DNA of 9,270 bases, from NCBI GenBank assembly GCA_903932705.1, contig CAIZHC010000191.1, positions 1 to 9,270 on the forward strand. Direction: 5' to 3'. The position numbers and the translations under genes are program-made. Of the stretch, positions 1-6,693 are shown piece after piece (the stretch's first letter is position 1; each line of letters opens with the position of its first letter). The DNA is from an uncultured Actinomycetes bacterium. GTDB taxonomy: Bacteria > Actinomycetota > Actinomycetes > Nanopelagicales > Nanopelagicaceae. Below the pieces are notes generated by a model, which saw only the letters and a program-made list of their open reading frames with translations, searched no databases and was not told the origin of the DNA.

Positions 1-209
1 ATCCACTGCTCGGTCTCAAGGAGAACGTCATCATCGGAAAGCTCATCCCTGCTGGTACTGGACTTGCTCGTTATCGCAACGTGCGTGTTGAGCCAACAGA
101 GGAGGCAAAGGCTGCGGTCTATGCTGCTTACGATGAATATGACTTCACTCCATTTGAAGCCCAAGGCTCCGGTGAAGCTATCCGTTTGGATGACATCGAA
201 GTTCGATAA
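1..209 (+). CDS. rpoC: DNA-directed RNA polymerase subunit beta', C-terminal end (partial)
   Basis: This is the last part of the largest catalytic subunit of RNA polymerase; the rest lies left of the window. Reading from base 3 gives 68 codons and a TAA stop at 207-209, beginning [20 protein letters not shown]. That stretch is the conserved end of beta', where the chain folds back on the enzyme core close to the omega-binding region, followed by the ARYRNV segment. The tail after it is acidic and poorly conserved, as in other actinobacteria, and ends LDDIEVR. A clear intrinsic terminator follows 16 bases after the stop, so rpoC is the last gene of its transcription unit here. The upstream partner is presumably rpoB, which cannot be seen. 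Confidence 0.95.
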   Translation, partial: PLLGLKENVIIGKLIPAGTGLARYRNVRVEPTEEAKAAVYAAYDEYDFTPFEAQGSGEAIRLDDIEVR

Positions 210-221
210 ATCTAGATTAAA

Positions 222-257
222 GAAAAGCCTCGCACTTAATTGTGCGAGGCTTTTTTA
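222..257. terminator. Bidirectional intrinsic terminator between rpoC and the nitroreductase gene
   Basis: A perfect 10-bp stem pairs AGCCTCGCAC (226-235) with GTGCGAGGCT (242-251) around a six-base loop TTAATT. Three further A-T pairs are possible at the base. On the plus strand a run of six T (251-256) follows, ideal for ending rpoC transcription. On the minus strand the A-rich flank at 221-226 becomes a T-rich tail, so the same hairpin can stop the convergent nitroreductase transcript, whose stop codon lies only 16 bases away from the T-tract. Confidence 0.93.
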
Positions 258-272
258 TTTCAAAATTAGGTT

Positions 273-1022
273 CTATTTTTTCTTAAGAAGGATCTCATCA
301 GGACCAATTCGGTGTGCACCAAATGAGTTAACGGGAGCTTCAGTTGGATATCCGACTGCTAGTCCGGTGAGCAAACGATAATCGTCAGATACATCAAATT
401 CTTTGCGGAGAACATCATCCCAAATAACGACTGCGCCTTGAGCGCAAGTGCCCAAGCCATGAGCATGCGCCGAGAGAACCACATTCTCGATCATTAGACC
501 AGCATCTGAAGCAGACCAGATACCTAAACTCTTATGGATGAAGATGAATAGCTCAACTGGTGCACCAAAGAACTCATAGTTCTTTGCCCACTGTGCATCG
601 CGCTCTTCGCGGCTTCCGCGAGCGACACCTAGTAGACCGTACAACTCTGCGCCAACTCTATTCGCGCGTGGCTTTAACTCCGCTACATATGGCTTTGCGC
701 TCAAGCGATTGCTTGTCGGTAATCCATATCGCGATGTGATGAGCTTTAGCTTTGCAAAGAAATTTCCGTTGCGGCCCTTAGCAAGTGCATCCCAACGGGA
801 CAAGAATTCTGTACTGATTCGATCGCGAACATCACCAGTAGCAACAGCAATCTTGAACGGACGCGTGTTGGACCAACTTGGAGCCGTAAGTGCATCGGTG
901 AGGATCTGATCAAGAATTTCTTGGGGGACAGGCTTATCTTTAATGAAGTCTCGTGTCGTTCTTCTTGAAGCTAAAAATTGTGAAACGGCGGCGGCATCTA
1001 AATTACTTTTGTGAGACGTCAT
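273..1022 (-). CDS. Nitroreductase family protein (PnbA/NfnB-like FMN oxidoreductase)
   Basis: A 249-residue cytoplasmic flavoprotein expected to use FMN and NAD(P)H to reduce nitroaromatic or quinone-like substrates; the natural substrate cannot be read from sequence. Family signs in order: SRRTTRDF at residues 19-26 and APSWSNTRPF at 47-56 (FMN phosphate and isoalloxazine contacts), then a mid-region resembling the PnbA/NfnB subgroup (ELYGLLGVAR, followed by NYEFFGAPVELFIFI), then AHAHGLGTCAQGA and a final VGYPTEAPVN. The length and motif order fit a full, intact protein of that subgroup, which normally dimerises. ATG at 1020-1022 is chosen because the N-terminus is family-like; the upstream AGAAAG is only a weak Shine-Dalgarno. 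It starts 17 bases after the stop of the membrane protein gene on the same strand, so the two are probably cotranscribed. It ends at the shared terminator next to rpoC. Confidence 0.88.
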   Translation of the reverse strand: MTSHKSNLDAAAVSQFLASRRTTRDFIKDKPVPQEILDQILTDALTAPSWSNTRPFKIAVATGDVRDRISTEFLSRWDALAKGRNGNFFAKLKLITSRYGLPTSNRLSAKPYVAELKPRANRVGAELYGLLGVARGSREERDAQWAKNYEFFGAPVELFIFIHKSLGIWSASDAGLMIENVVLSAHAHGLGTCAQGAVVIWDDVLRKEFDVSDDYRLLTGLAVGYPTEAPVNSFGAHRIGPDEILLKKK

Positions 1023-1039
1023 GAACCATGCTTTCTAGA

Positions 1040-1705
1040 TTAGTGGTGCGTGTAAACCACAATTCCTGCGGCTATAAATTGAAGAACGAATGCTGCGGCG
1101 GTAAGTGCGTGGAAGAGTTCGTGGAAGCCAAACCACTTTCTCGAGAAATTCGGTTTTTTAATTCCGTAGATCAATCCACCGAATGAGTAGCAAAGTCCGC
1201 CAAGTGCGATTAATAAGAAGACAGCGACTCCGCCATTTCTCCAGAATGAAGGAAGGAAGAAAACCGCTGCCCAACCCAAGAGAATATAAAGAGGTACATA
1301 AAGCCAGCGTGGAGCGTTGAGCCAAAGCACTCGCATCAATGATGTTGCGAGCGCCCCGCCCCAGACAATCGAGAGCAGAACGATGGCTTGCCCCTTATTA
1401 AGCAGGAATATGGCAAAAGGGGTGTAAGTACCGGCAATAAGAATGGTGATATTGGCGTGATCGATACGGCGCCAGACCTCTTTGGTCTTAGGCTTCCAGC
1501 CGACCCGGTGATAGAGGGCGCTGCCGGTGAAAAGGGTCACTGCGGCGAGGGTAAAGATGCCCAAAGCTATGCGGCCGCGCAATTTATCGGCCAAAGTGAC
1601 CAAAATCAGCCCCGCGACTAAGGAAACCGGGCTCATTATGAGGTGGATTAGCCCGCGCAGGCGCGGTTTTTGAACCTCGGGGGCACTTTCGAGTACTGAA
1701 CTCAC
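1040..1705 (-). CDS. trhA: Hemolysin III / TrhA family membrane protein (PAQR-like)
   Basis: A 221-residue, strongly hydrophobic protein with about seven predicted membrane helices, belonging to the hemolysin III/YqfA/TrhA branch of the PAQR (CREST) superfamily. The presumed metal-site and signature residues are all present: SALYHR (Ser62, His66), RRIDHAN (Asp82) and GFHELFHAL near the C-terminus (His195, His199). Bacterial relatives are linked to membrane lipid and fluidity homeostasis; the historic name hemolysin comes from heterologous expression and should not be read as a toxin function. No cleavable signal peptide is apparent; the first 18 residues are hydrophilic and end with PRLRG. 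The start is GTG at 1703-1705, with no Shine-Dalgarno but a TAGGCT box ending six bases upstream, which suggests a leaderless mRNA. It is the first gene of a probable two-gene operon with the nitroreductase and is divergent from rpsL. The symbol follows the family and is not based on an orthology test. Confidence 0.87.
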   Translation of the reverse strand: MSSVLESAPEVQKPRLRGLIHLIMSPVSLVAGLILVTLADKLRGRIALGIFTLAAVTLFTGSALYHRVGWKPKTKEVWRRIDHANITILIAGTYTPFAIFLLNKGQAIVLLSIVWGGALATSLMRVLWLNAPRWLYVPLYILLGWAAVFFLPSFWRNGGVAVFLLIALGGLCYSFGGLIYGIKKPNFSRKWFGFHELFHALTAAAFVLQFIAAGIVVYTHH

Positions 1706-1711
1706 GCGGTC

Positions 1712-1717
1712 AGCCTA
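1712..1717 (-). promoter_or_regulatory. Candidate -10 box for a leaderless trhA transcript
   Basis: On the minus strand the sequence reads TAGGCT, then GACCGC, then the GTG start. TAGGCT fits the actinobacterial TAnnnT -10 pattern, and the seven-base step puts the expected transcription start on the G of GTG. No good -35 is visible: the position 17 bases further upstream is C-rich. The lack of any Shine-Dalgarno before this GTG supports the leaderless reading, but this is inference from one hexamer. Confidence 0.4.
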
Positions 1718-1792
1718 CGCGTAATCTTGGAAAAAGGGGGTGCGGCGTGTCGCCAATCACCTAGGGGAGGGCAGGTCTATAAGGGGTCCGTT

Positions 1793-1822
1793 TTGACCTT
1801 ATGGCCCCGCGCAAGATACCTT
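1793..1822 (+). promoter_or_regulatory. Candidate promoter of the rpsL (str) operon
   Basis: TTGACC (1793-1798) matches five of six bases of the -35 consensus for the housekeeping sigma factor. TACCTT (1817-1822) fits the TAnnnT -10 pattern, and the spacer is 18 bases. Transcription would start near 1829-1830, leaving a 5' leader of roughly 170 bases before rpsL. It is the best -35/-10 pair I could find in the region. A long leader is consistent with a highly expressed, regulated ribosomal operon. Confidence 0.55.
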
Positions 1823-1870
1823 TCTCCTCTGCTCCTTTGAAGAATCGAGCTACCTCCGCTACGCAATTTT

Positions 1871-1885
1871 TGCAAAGCATTTGCA
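1871..1885 (+). other. Small hairpin in the rpsL leader
   Basis: TGCAAA (1871-1876) and TTTGCA (1880-1885) are perfect complements around a three-base loop, GCA. The stem is short and AT-rich. A competing four-base pairing of GCAA (1863-1866) with TTGC (1870-1873) is also possible. No T-tract follows, so it is not a terminator. Confidence 0.4.
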
Positions 1886-1903
1886 CGAAGTTGGGCAACA
1901 CAC

Positions 1904-1920
1904 CCGACCGCGTGGGTCGG
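1904..1920 (+). other. GC-rich hairpin in the rpsL leader
   Basis: CCGACC (1904-1909) pairs perfectly with GGTCGG (1915-1920) around a GCGTG loop. An alternative stem, TTGGG (1891-1895) with CCCGA (1903-1907, one G-T pair), would use some of the same bases, so the two folds exclude each other. No T-tract follows, which argues against simple attenuation by termination. Confidence 0.45.
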
Positions 1921-1990
1921 AGAGTAGAGCGTGAATTCGATAGAACACACTGCACTAAATAAATAAGAAGTAATTAATTAATTACGAACT

Positions 1991-1994
1991 GGAG
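1991..1994 (+). promoter_or_regulatory. Ribosome binding site of rpsL
   Basis: GGAG lies six bases upstream of the GTG at 2001 and supports that start; the protein then begins [12 protein letters not shown], the standard S12 N-terminus. The flank upstream is very AT-rich and likely unstructured. Confidence 0.75.
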
Positions 1995-2000
1995 ACCGAA

Positions 2001-2381
2001 GTGCCAACAATTCAACAGCTGGTCCGCAAGGGTCGCGCTGAGAAGTCATCAAAGACAAGCACTCCCGCACTTAAGGGAAGCCCGCAACGTCGTGGTGTCT
2101 GTACTCGCGTTTACACAACAACCCCAAAGAAGCCTAACTCTGCGCTCCGTAAGGTTGCACGTGTTCGTCTGACAAGTGGCATGGAAGTAACTGCATACAT
2201 TCCTGGTGAAGGACATAACTTGCAGGAGCACTCAATCGTTCTCGTTCGTGGTGGTCGTGTAAAAGATCTTCCAGGTGTTCGTTACAAAATTATTCGCGGA
2301 TCACTTGATACCCAAGGTGTAAAGAACCGTAAGCAGGCTCGTAGCCGTTACGGTGCTAAGAGAGAGAAGAAGGCCTCCTAA
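2001..2381 (+). CDS. rpsL: 30S ribosomal protein S12
   Basis: A 126-residue small-subunit protein at the decoding centre that helps check codon-anticodon pairing. The signature [12 protein letters not shown] is present with Lys43, as is VKDLPGVRY with Lys88 and Pro91. These are the positions where streptomycin-resistance changes usually occur, and they carry the usual sensitive-type residues. Asp89, the residue that RimO methylthiolates in many bacteria, is also there. The length is normal and the basic C-terminal tail is complete. The start is GTG, supported by GGAG six bases upstream. The TAA stop shares its last A with the ATG of rpsG, so the two are probably translationally coupled. It is the first gene of the str operon, behind a long leader. 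Confidence 0.98.
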   Translation: MPTIQQLVRKGRAEKSSKTSTPALKGSPQRRGVCTRVYTTTPKKPNSALRKVARVRLTSGMEVTAYIPGEGHNLQEHSIVLVRGGRVKDLPGVRYKIIRGSLDTQGVKNRKQARSRYGAKREKKAS

Positions 2382-2854
2382 TGCCACGTAAAGGTCCCGT
2401 TACTAAGAACGCAGTAGTTCCAGATCCTGTGTATGACTCTCCAGTTGTCACACAGTTGATCAACCGCGTATTGCTCGATGGCAAGCGCTCAACTGCTGAA
2501 AGCATTGTTTATGCAGCACTCGAAGGAGCACGCGCAAAGACAAATGGTGTTGATCCACTTATCACTTTGAAGCGCGCACTCGACAACATCAAGCCTGCAG
2601 TTGAAGTTCGCTCACGTCGCGTGGGTGGAGCTACTTACCAGGTTCCAGTTGAAGTTAAAGCTGCACGTTCATCAACACTTGGTCTTCGCTGGTTGGTTGA
2701 TTACTCACGTTCACGTCGCGAGAAGTCAATGGCTGAGCGTCTAACTAACGAACTCATCGATGCAAGCAATGGTCTTGGCGCAGCTGTTAAGCGTCGCGAA
2801 GACACTCACAAGATGGCTGAAGCTAACAAGGCTTTCGCACATTACCGCTGGTAA
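2381..2854 (+). CDS. rpsG: 30S ribosomal protein S7
   Basis: A 157-residue primary 16S rRNA-binding protein that organises the head of the small subunit and contacts tRNA at the E site. Recognisable segments are MPRKGPV at the start, [15 protein letters not shown] around residues 26-40, the hairpin region [14 protein letters not shown], and the C-terminal [15 protein letters not shown]. The length matches actinobacterial S7. The ATG overlaps the rpsL stop (TAATG) and a purine-rich stretch, GAGAAGAAGG, inside the end of rpsL serves as ribosome binding site. The rpsL-rpsG gap that binds S7 for feedback control in E. coli is absent here, so any autoregulation must use another site. The TAA stop is followed by 49 bases before fusA. 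Confidence 0.98.
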   Translation: MPRKGPVTKNAVVPDPVYDSPVVTQLINRVLLDGKRSTAESIVYAALEGARAKTNGVDPLITLKRALDNIKPAVEVRSRRVGGATYQVPVEVKAARSSTLGLRWLVDYSRSRREKSMAERLTNELIDASNGLGAAVKRREDTHKMAEANKAFAHYRW

Positions 2855-2888
2855 TCGCAGAAGTTATTTTCGAAAACTAATAGGAATT

Positions 2889-2895
2889 AAGGGGA
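2889..2895 (+). promoter_or_regulatory. Ribosome binding site of fusA
   Basis: AAGGGGA sits nine bases upstream of the GTG at 2904 and fixes that codon as the start; the following residues [20 protein letters not shown] are a standard EF-G N-terminus. Confidence 0.75.
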
Positions 2896-2903
2896 TCAAC
2901 TAA

Positions 2904-5006
2904 GTGGCCGTAGAGACAGCAATCGACCTCGCCAAGGTTCGCAACATTGGAATCATGGCGCATATCGACGCGGGTAAAACCACGACTACTGAGCGCATCC
3001 TTTTCTACACCGGTATCAACTACAAGATCGGTGAAGTTCACGATGGCGGCGCCACCATGGACTGGATGGAACAAGAGCAAGAGCGCGGTATCACGATCAC
3101 ATCTGCTGCAACCACATGTATGTGGAAGGGCAACTTGATCAACATCATCGATACACCTGGACACGTTGACTTCACCGTAGAAGTAGAGCGCTCATTGCGC
3201 GTACTTGATGGCGCTGTCTGCGTATTCGATGGTGTTGCTGGTGTAGAGCCACAATCTGAGACCGTATGGCGTCAAGCTGACCGCTACAACGTTCCTCGTA
3301 TCTGTTTTGTAAACAAGCTTGACCGTACCGGTGCTTCTTTCGAGCGCTGCGTCGAGATGATCGGTTCACGTTTGAACGCGATCGCACTCGTACTTCAGAT
3401 TCCAATCGGAATTGAAGGCGGATTTATTGGTGTTGTTGACCTCATCTCAATGAAGGCACTCACCTGGCACGGCGAAACTCAAAAGGGTGAGGATTACACC
3501 GTTGAAGAGATTCCAGCTGACTTGGTCGATAAGGCAAAGCAAGCTCGCCATGACATGATTGAAACTCTTGCTGATGCAGATGATGAAATCATGGAGAAGT
3601 ACCTTGAAGGTATCGAACTTTCTGAAGATGAGATCATCGCTGCAATTCGTCGCGCAACAATCGCTGACAAGTTGACTCCAGTTCTTACAGGCTCTGCCTT
3701 CAAGAACAAGGGTGTTCAACCAATGCTTGATGCGGTTAACCGTTACCTCCCAAGCCCACTTGATATTAAGGCGATTGTTGGTCACAAGTACAACAACGTT
3801 GAAGAGGAAGATTCACGTCAACCATCTGAGTCAGAGCCTTTCTCGGCTCTCGCATTCAAGATCATGACAGATCCACACCTTGGTAAGTTGACCTTCGTCC
3901 GTATCTACTCAGGTCGCCTTGAGACTGGTTCATCAATTCTCAATGCAACGACCGGTAAGAAAGAACGTATCGGCAAGATTTACCAGATGCACGCAAATAA
4001 GCGTGAAGAGAAGGATTCAGCTGGCGCAGGAATGATCATCGCTGTTATGGGTCTCAAGGACACCACAACAGGTAACACTCTCTGTGATCCAGATAAGCCA
4101 ATCATTCTTGAATCAATGGACTTCCCAGATCCAGTTATCTCGGTTGCTATTGAGCCAAAGACCAAGGCTGACCAAGAGAAGCTCGGTATCGCTATTCAGC
4201 GTTTGGCTGAAGAAGATCCAACCTTCCATGTTGAGTCAGATGAAGAGACCGGCCAGACAATCATCTCTGGTATGGGTGAACTTCACCTTGAAATTCTCGT
4301 TGACCGTATGCGCCGCGAGTTCAAGGTTGAGGCAAACGTTGGTAAGCCACAAGTTGCTTACCGCGAAACACTCAAGAAGGGCGTTCCACGCCACGACTAC
4401 ACCCACAAGAAGCAATCTGGTGGTTCTGGTCAGTTCGCAAAGATTCAGATCGCGCTTGCTCCACTTGAGCCGGGCACTGATAAGCATTACGAGTTCGTTA
4501 ACAAGATCACCGGTGGTCGCATTCCTCGTGAATACATCCCATCAGTTGATGCTGGTTGCCAAGAGGCAATGCAGGCTGGTCCACTCGCTGGATACCCACT
4601 TGTTGATGTTCAAGTAACACTCACTGACGGCGCGTACCACGATGTTGACTCATCTGAACTCGCCTTCAAAATTGCAGGTATCGCAGGTTTCCGCGAGGCT
4701 GCAAAGCTCGCTGGCCCAGTTCTCCTTGAGCCAGTCATGAGCGTTGAAGTTGTAACTCCAGAAGATTTCATGGGCGATGTAATCGGCGATTTGAACTCAC
4801 GTCGCGGACAGATCCAATCCATGGATGAGCGTTCAGGCGCTCGCGTTGTTAAAGCCGTTGTTCCGTTGTCAGAGATGTTCGGCTATGTCGGAGATCTCCG
4901 TTCACGTACACAAGGTCGCGCAAGCTACAGCATGCAATTTGACTCGTATGCAGAAGTTCCAGCTGCGGTCGCTAAGGAAATCATCGCGAAAGTTCGCGGC
5001 GAGTAA
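2904..5006 (+). CDS. fusA: Elongation factor G
   Basis: A 700-residue translational GTPase that drives tRNA-mRNA translocation and, with ribosome recycling factor, splits ribosomes after termination. The G domain is intact: P-loop AHIDAGKT at 19-26, switch I RGITIT from 61, DTPGHVD at 83-89 with the catalytic His87, NKLD at 137-140, and a GSAFKNKG G5 region near residue 260. Later parts include the domain III segment [11 protein letters not shown], the domain IV region with [13 protein letters not shown], and the domain V end [19 protein letters not shown]. The length is typical of canonical EF-G, with no sign of the diverged EF-G2 or tetracycline-protection relatives. The start is GTG. It lies 49 bases after rpsG and 66 bases before tuf, the usual str operon order. 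Confidence 0.98.
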   Translation: MAVETAIDLAKVRNIGIMAHIDAGKTTTTERILFYTGINYKIGEVHDGGATMDWMEQEQERGITITSAATTCMWKGNLINIIDTPGHVDFTVEVERSLRVLDGAVCVFDGVAGVEPQSETVWRQADRYNVPRICFVNKLDRTGASFERCVEMIGSRLNAIALVLQIPIGIEGGFIGVVDLISMKALTWHGETQKGEDYTVEEIPADLVDKAKQARHDMIETLADADDEIMEKYLEGIELSEDEIIAAIRRATIADKLTPVLTGSAFKNKGVQPMLDAVNRYLPSPLDIKAIVGHKYNNVEEEDSRQPSESEPFSALAFKIMTDPHLGKLTFVRIYSGRLETGSSILNATTGKKERIGKIYQMHANKREEKDSAGAGMIIAVMGLKDTTTGNTLCDPDKPIILESMDFPDPVISVAIEPKTKADQEKLGIAIQRLAEEDPTFHVESDEETGQTIISGMGELHLEILVDRMRREFKVEANVGKPQVAYRETLKKGVPRHDYTHKKQSGGSGQFAKIQIALAPLEPGTDKHYEFVNKITGGRIPREYIPSVDAGCQEAMQAGPLAGYPLVDVQVTLTDGAYHDVDSSELAFKIAGIAGFREAAKLAGPVLLEPVMSVEVVTPEDFMGDVIGDLNSRRGQIQSMDERSGARVVKAVVPLSEMFGYVGDLRSRTQGRASYSMQFDSYAEVPAAVAKEIIAKVRGE

Positions 5007-5060
5007 GTAATACCCAACCAAAAACGGTGTTGGTTCTAACAGGGGCCAACAAAGAAAAAC

Positions 5061-5066
5061 AGGAGG
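5061..5066 (+). promoter_or_regulatory. Strong ribosome binding site of tuf
   Basis: AGGAGG is a full Shine-Dalgarno core six bases before the GTG at 5073, the strongest such site in the window. This fits the very high demand for EF-Tu. Confidence 0.85.
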
Positions 5067-5072
5067 ATAAAA

Positions 5073-6266
5073 GTGGCAAAAGCCAAGTTCGAGCGGAATA
5101 AGCCGCACGTAAACATCGGCACCATCGGGCACATCGATCACGGTAAGACCACTCTTACCGCTGCTATCTCAAAGGTGTTGCACGATAAGTACCCAGATGT
5201 AAACCCATTCACACCTTTCGATCAGATCGATAAGGCACCTGAAGAGCGTCAACGCGGTATCACAATCTCGATCGCACACATCGAGTACCAGACCGAGAAG
5301 CGTCACTACGCACACGTTGACTGCCCAGGCCACGCCGACTACATCAAGAACATGATCACCGGAGCTGCCCAGATGGACGGCGCGATTCTTGTAGTAGCTG
5401 CAACTGACGGACCAATGCCTCAGACCAAGGAGCACGTTCTCCTTGCTCGTCAGGTTGGCGTTCCATCAATCGTTGTTGCTCTTAACAAGTCTGACATGGT
5501 TGATGACGAAGAAATTCTTGAGCTCGTTGAGATGGAAGTTCGCGAACTTCTTTCAAAGTACGAGTTCCCAGGCGATGACACACCAATCGTTCGCATCTCA
5601 GCTCTTAAGGCTCTCGAAGGAGATCCAAAGTGGGTAGAGGCACTTCTCGGTCTCATGGACCAGGTTGATGCATACATTCCACAACCAGAGCGTGAAGTTG
5701 ATAAGCCATTCTTGATGCCAGTAGAAGATGTCTTCACAATCACCGGCCGCGGAACTGTTGTTACCGGTCGTATTGAGCGCGGTATCGTCAAGGTCAACGA
5801 AGAAGTTGAAATTGTTGGTATCCGTCCAGATTCACAGAAGACAACTGTTACAGGCGTTGAAATGTTCCGTAAGTTGCTCGATGAGGGCCAAGCTGGAGAG
5901 AACGTCGGTCTCCTTCTTCGTGGAACAAAGCGTGAAGATGTTGAGCGCGGTCAGGTTGTCGTTAAGCCTGGTTCGATCACACCTCACACTGAGTTCACCG
6001 CATCTGCATACATCCTTTCAAAGGATGAAGGCGGACGTCACACACCATTCTTTAACAACTACCGTCCACAGTTCTACTTCCGTACAACTGACGTAACCGG
6101 TGTTGTAACACTTCCAGCAGGAACCGAAATGGTTATGCCTGGCGATAACACTGAGATGAACGTAGTTCTCATCCAACCAATCGCTATGGAAGATGGACTT
6201 CGCTTCGCTATCCGCGAAGGTGGCCGCACAGTTGGTGCTGGTCGCGTTATCAAGATCAATAAGTAG
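5073..6266 (+). CDS. tuf: Elongation factor Tu
   Basis: A 397-residue GTPase that carries aminoacyl-tRNA to the ribosomal A site. All G motifs are present: GHIDHGKT at 19-26, RGITI at 61-65, DCPGHAD at 83-89 with catalytic His87, NKSD at 138-141, and SALKALEG as the G5 region. Domain II carries [19 protein letters not shown], and domain III has [19 protein letters not shown] and ends [17 protein letters not shown]. Gln127, equivalent to E. coli Gln124 in the kirromycin region, is unchanged. Ser132 sits in VGVPSIVV, where I recall a tyrosine in most relatives; this is probably neutral. The start is GTG with an excellent Shine-Dalgarno. It closes the str block; a hairpin without T-tract lies in the 106-base gap before rpsJ. 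Confidence 0.98.
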   Translation: MAKAKFERNKPHVNIGTIGHIDHGKTTLTAAISKVLHDKYPDVNPFTPFDQIDKAPEERQRGITISIAHIEYQTEKRHYAHVDCPGHADYIKNMITGAAQMDGAILVVAATDGPMPQTKEHVLLARQVGVPSIVVALNKSDMVDDEEILELVEMEVRELLSKYEFPGDDTPIVRISALKALEGDPKWVEALLGLMDQVDAYIPQPEREVDKPFLMPVEDVFTITGRGTVVTGRIERGIVKVNEEVEIVGIRPDSQKTTVTGVEMFRKLLDEGQAGENVGLLLRGTKREDVERGQVVVKPGSITPHTEFTASAYILSKDEGGRHTPFFNNYRPQFYFRTTDVTGVVTLPAGTEMVMPGDNTEMNVVLIQPIAMEDGLRFAIREGGRTVGAGRVIKINK

Positions 6267-6292
6267 TAAATAGCAATACCTCCTCCTGTTCG

Positions 6293-6320
6293 GATGGGGC
6301 GGCCAAAAAACCGCCCCATC
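6293..6320 (+). other. Perfect 10-bp GC-rich hairpin between tuf and rpsJ, no T-tract
   Basis: GATGGGGCGG (6293-6302) is exactly complementary to CCGCCCCATC (6311-6320) around the loop CCAAAAAA. The stem is very stable, but the downstream bases TAGGAAGAGA contain no T-run, and the minus-strand side has none either. It may therefore be a weak or factor-assisted terminator, a 3'-end or processing structure for the tuf mRNA, or a regulatory leader element for the S10 operon. The sequence alone cannot decide among these. Just upstream, TACCTCCTCCT (6277-6287) is an anti-Shine-Dalgarno-like stretch; a five-base pairing with the AGGAG of rpsJ is possible. Confidence 0.8.
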
Positions 6321-6360
6321 TAGGAAGAGAATTAAATTTAAGAAGCAGTAACTAGATAAA

Positions 6361-6366
6361 AGGAGA
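6361..6366 (+). promoter_or_regulatory. Ribosome binding site of rpsJ
   Basis: AGGAGA lies six bases before the ATG at 6373 and supports that start for S10. Confidence 0.8.
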
Positions 6367-6372
6367 AAGACG

Positions 6373-6681
6373 ATGGCGGGACAAAAGATCCGCATTCGGC
6401 TCAAGGCTTACGACCACGAAGTGATCGATACATCGGCGAAGAAGATCGTCGAGACTGTTGAGCGCACTGGTGCAACTGTCGCAGGTCCCGTTCCGCTGCC
6501 AACAGAGAAGAACACCTTCTGTGTCATTCGCTCTCCACACAAGTACAAGGACAGCCGCGAACATTTCGAGATGCGCACACATAAGCGCCTCATCGACATC
6601 ATTGATCCAACTCCAAAGACAGTTGACTCATTGATGCGTCTTGATCTTCCTGCTGGCGTCGACATCGAGATTAAGCTCTAA
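6373..6681 (+). CDS. rpsJ: 30S ribosomal protein S10
   Basis: A 102-residue small-subunit head protein. In bacteria it also acts as NusE, which pairs with NusB in rRNA antitermination and links RNA polymerase to ribosomes through NusG. The family signatures are complete: [19 protein letters not shown] at the start, GPVPLPTEK in the middle, and [19 protein letters not shown], with the Ribosomal S10 pattern, before [16 protein letters not shown]. The length is standard. It opens the S10 operon; whether transcription starts in the short gap or continues from tuf is unclear. The stop overlaps the Shine-Dalgarno of rplC. Confidence 0.98.
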   Translation: MAGQKIRIRLKAYDHEVIDTSAKKIVETVERTGATVAGPVPLPTEKNTFCVIRSPHKYKDSREHFEMRTHKRLIDIIDPTPKTVDSLMRLDLPAGVDIEIKL

Positions 6682-6693
6682 GGAGACCTGACA

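Larger units (their letters stand above)
1706..2000. promoter_or_regulatory. Divergent intergenic regulatory region between trhA and rpsL
   Basis: This 295-base stretch separates the minus-strand trhA operon from the plus-strand str operon. It holds the candidate trhA -10 on the left, a candidate rpsL promoter at 1793-1822, and a leader of about 170 bases. The leader has two short hairpins, pyrimidine-rich stretches resembling anti-Shine-Dalgarno sequence (CTCCTTT at 1832-1838, ACCTCC at 1852-1857), and an AT-rich run next to the start, including the self-complementary TAATTAATTAATTA at 1971-1984. No tRNA-like or known riboswitch fold was recognised. A 53-codon open frame (1801-1962) runs through it but is not called as a gene. 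Confidence 0.7.

Noticed and set aside
1040..1705. Hemolysin (toxin) reading of the TrhA-family gene
   Set aside because: Only the family name suggests this; the residues and topology are those of the PAQR-like membrane proteins linked with lipid homeostasis.
1761..1955. Minus-strand 64-codon frame in the trhA-rpsL gap
   Set aside because: It lacks a ribosome binding site, reads antisense to the rpsL promoter and leader, and its protein has no recognisable features; best seen as chance.
1971..1984. TAATTAATTAATTA repeat before rpsL as a regulatory operator
   Set aside because: It is self-complementary, but simple AT repeats are common in intergenic DNA. It more likely keeps the ribosome binding site unstructured.
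2862..2878. Palindrome TTTTCGAAAA in the rpsG-fusA gap as an operator or terminator
   Set aside because: It is short, AT-rich and has no usable loop or T-tract; a single such palindrome is expected by chance.
4084..4617. 177-codon plus-strand frame inside fusA
   Set aside because: It lies wholly within the clearly coding EF-G frame, and its serine/leucine/arginine-rich product is typical of an out-of-frame reading of a biased gene.
5014..5035. Possible terminator hairpin between fusA and tuf (AACCAA with TTGGTT)
   Set aside because: The stem is six AT-rich base pairs with an eight-base loop and no T-run. It is too weak to call, and the operon context suggests read-through into tuf.
6333..6338. 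TAAATT as a -10 box for a separate rpsJ promoter
   Set aside because: It fits TAnnnT, but the expected -35 position falls inside the GC-rich hairpin with no resemblance to TTGACA, so a promoter is not supported.
6018..6404. Minus-strand 128-codon frame over the end of tuf and the tuf-rpsJ gap
   Set aside because: It is antisense to tuf and to the start of rpsJ, its low-complexity product matches nothing recognisable, and it has no promoter or ribosome binding site that I could find.
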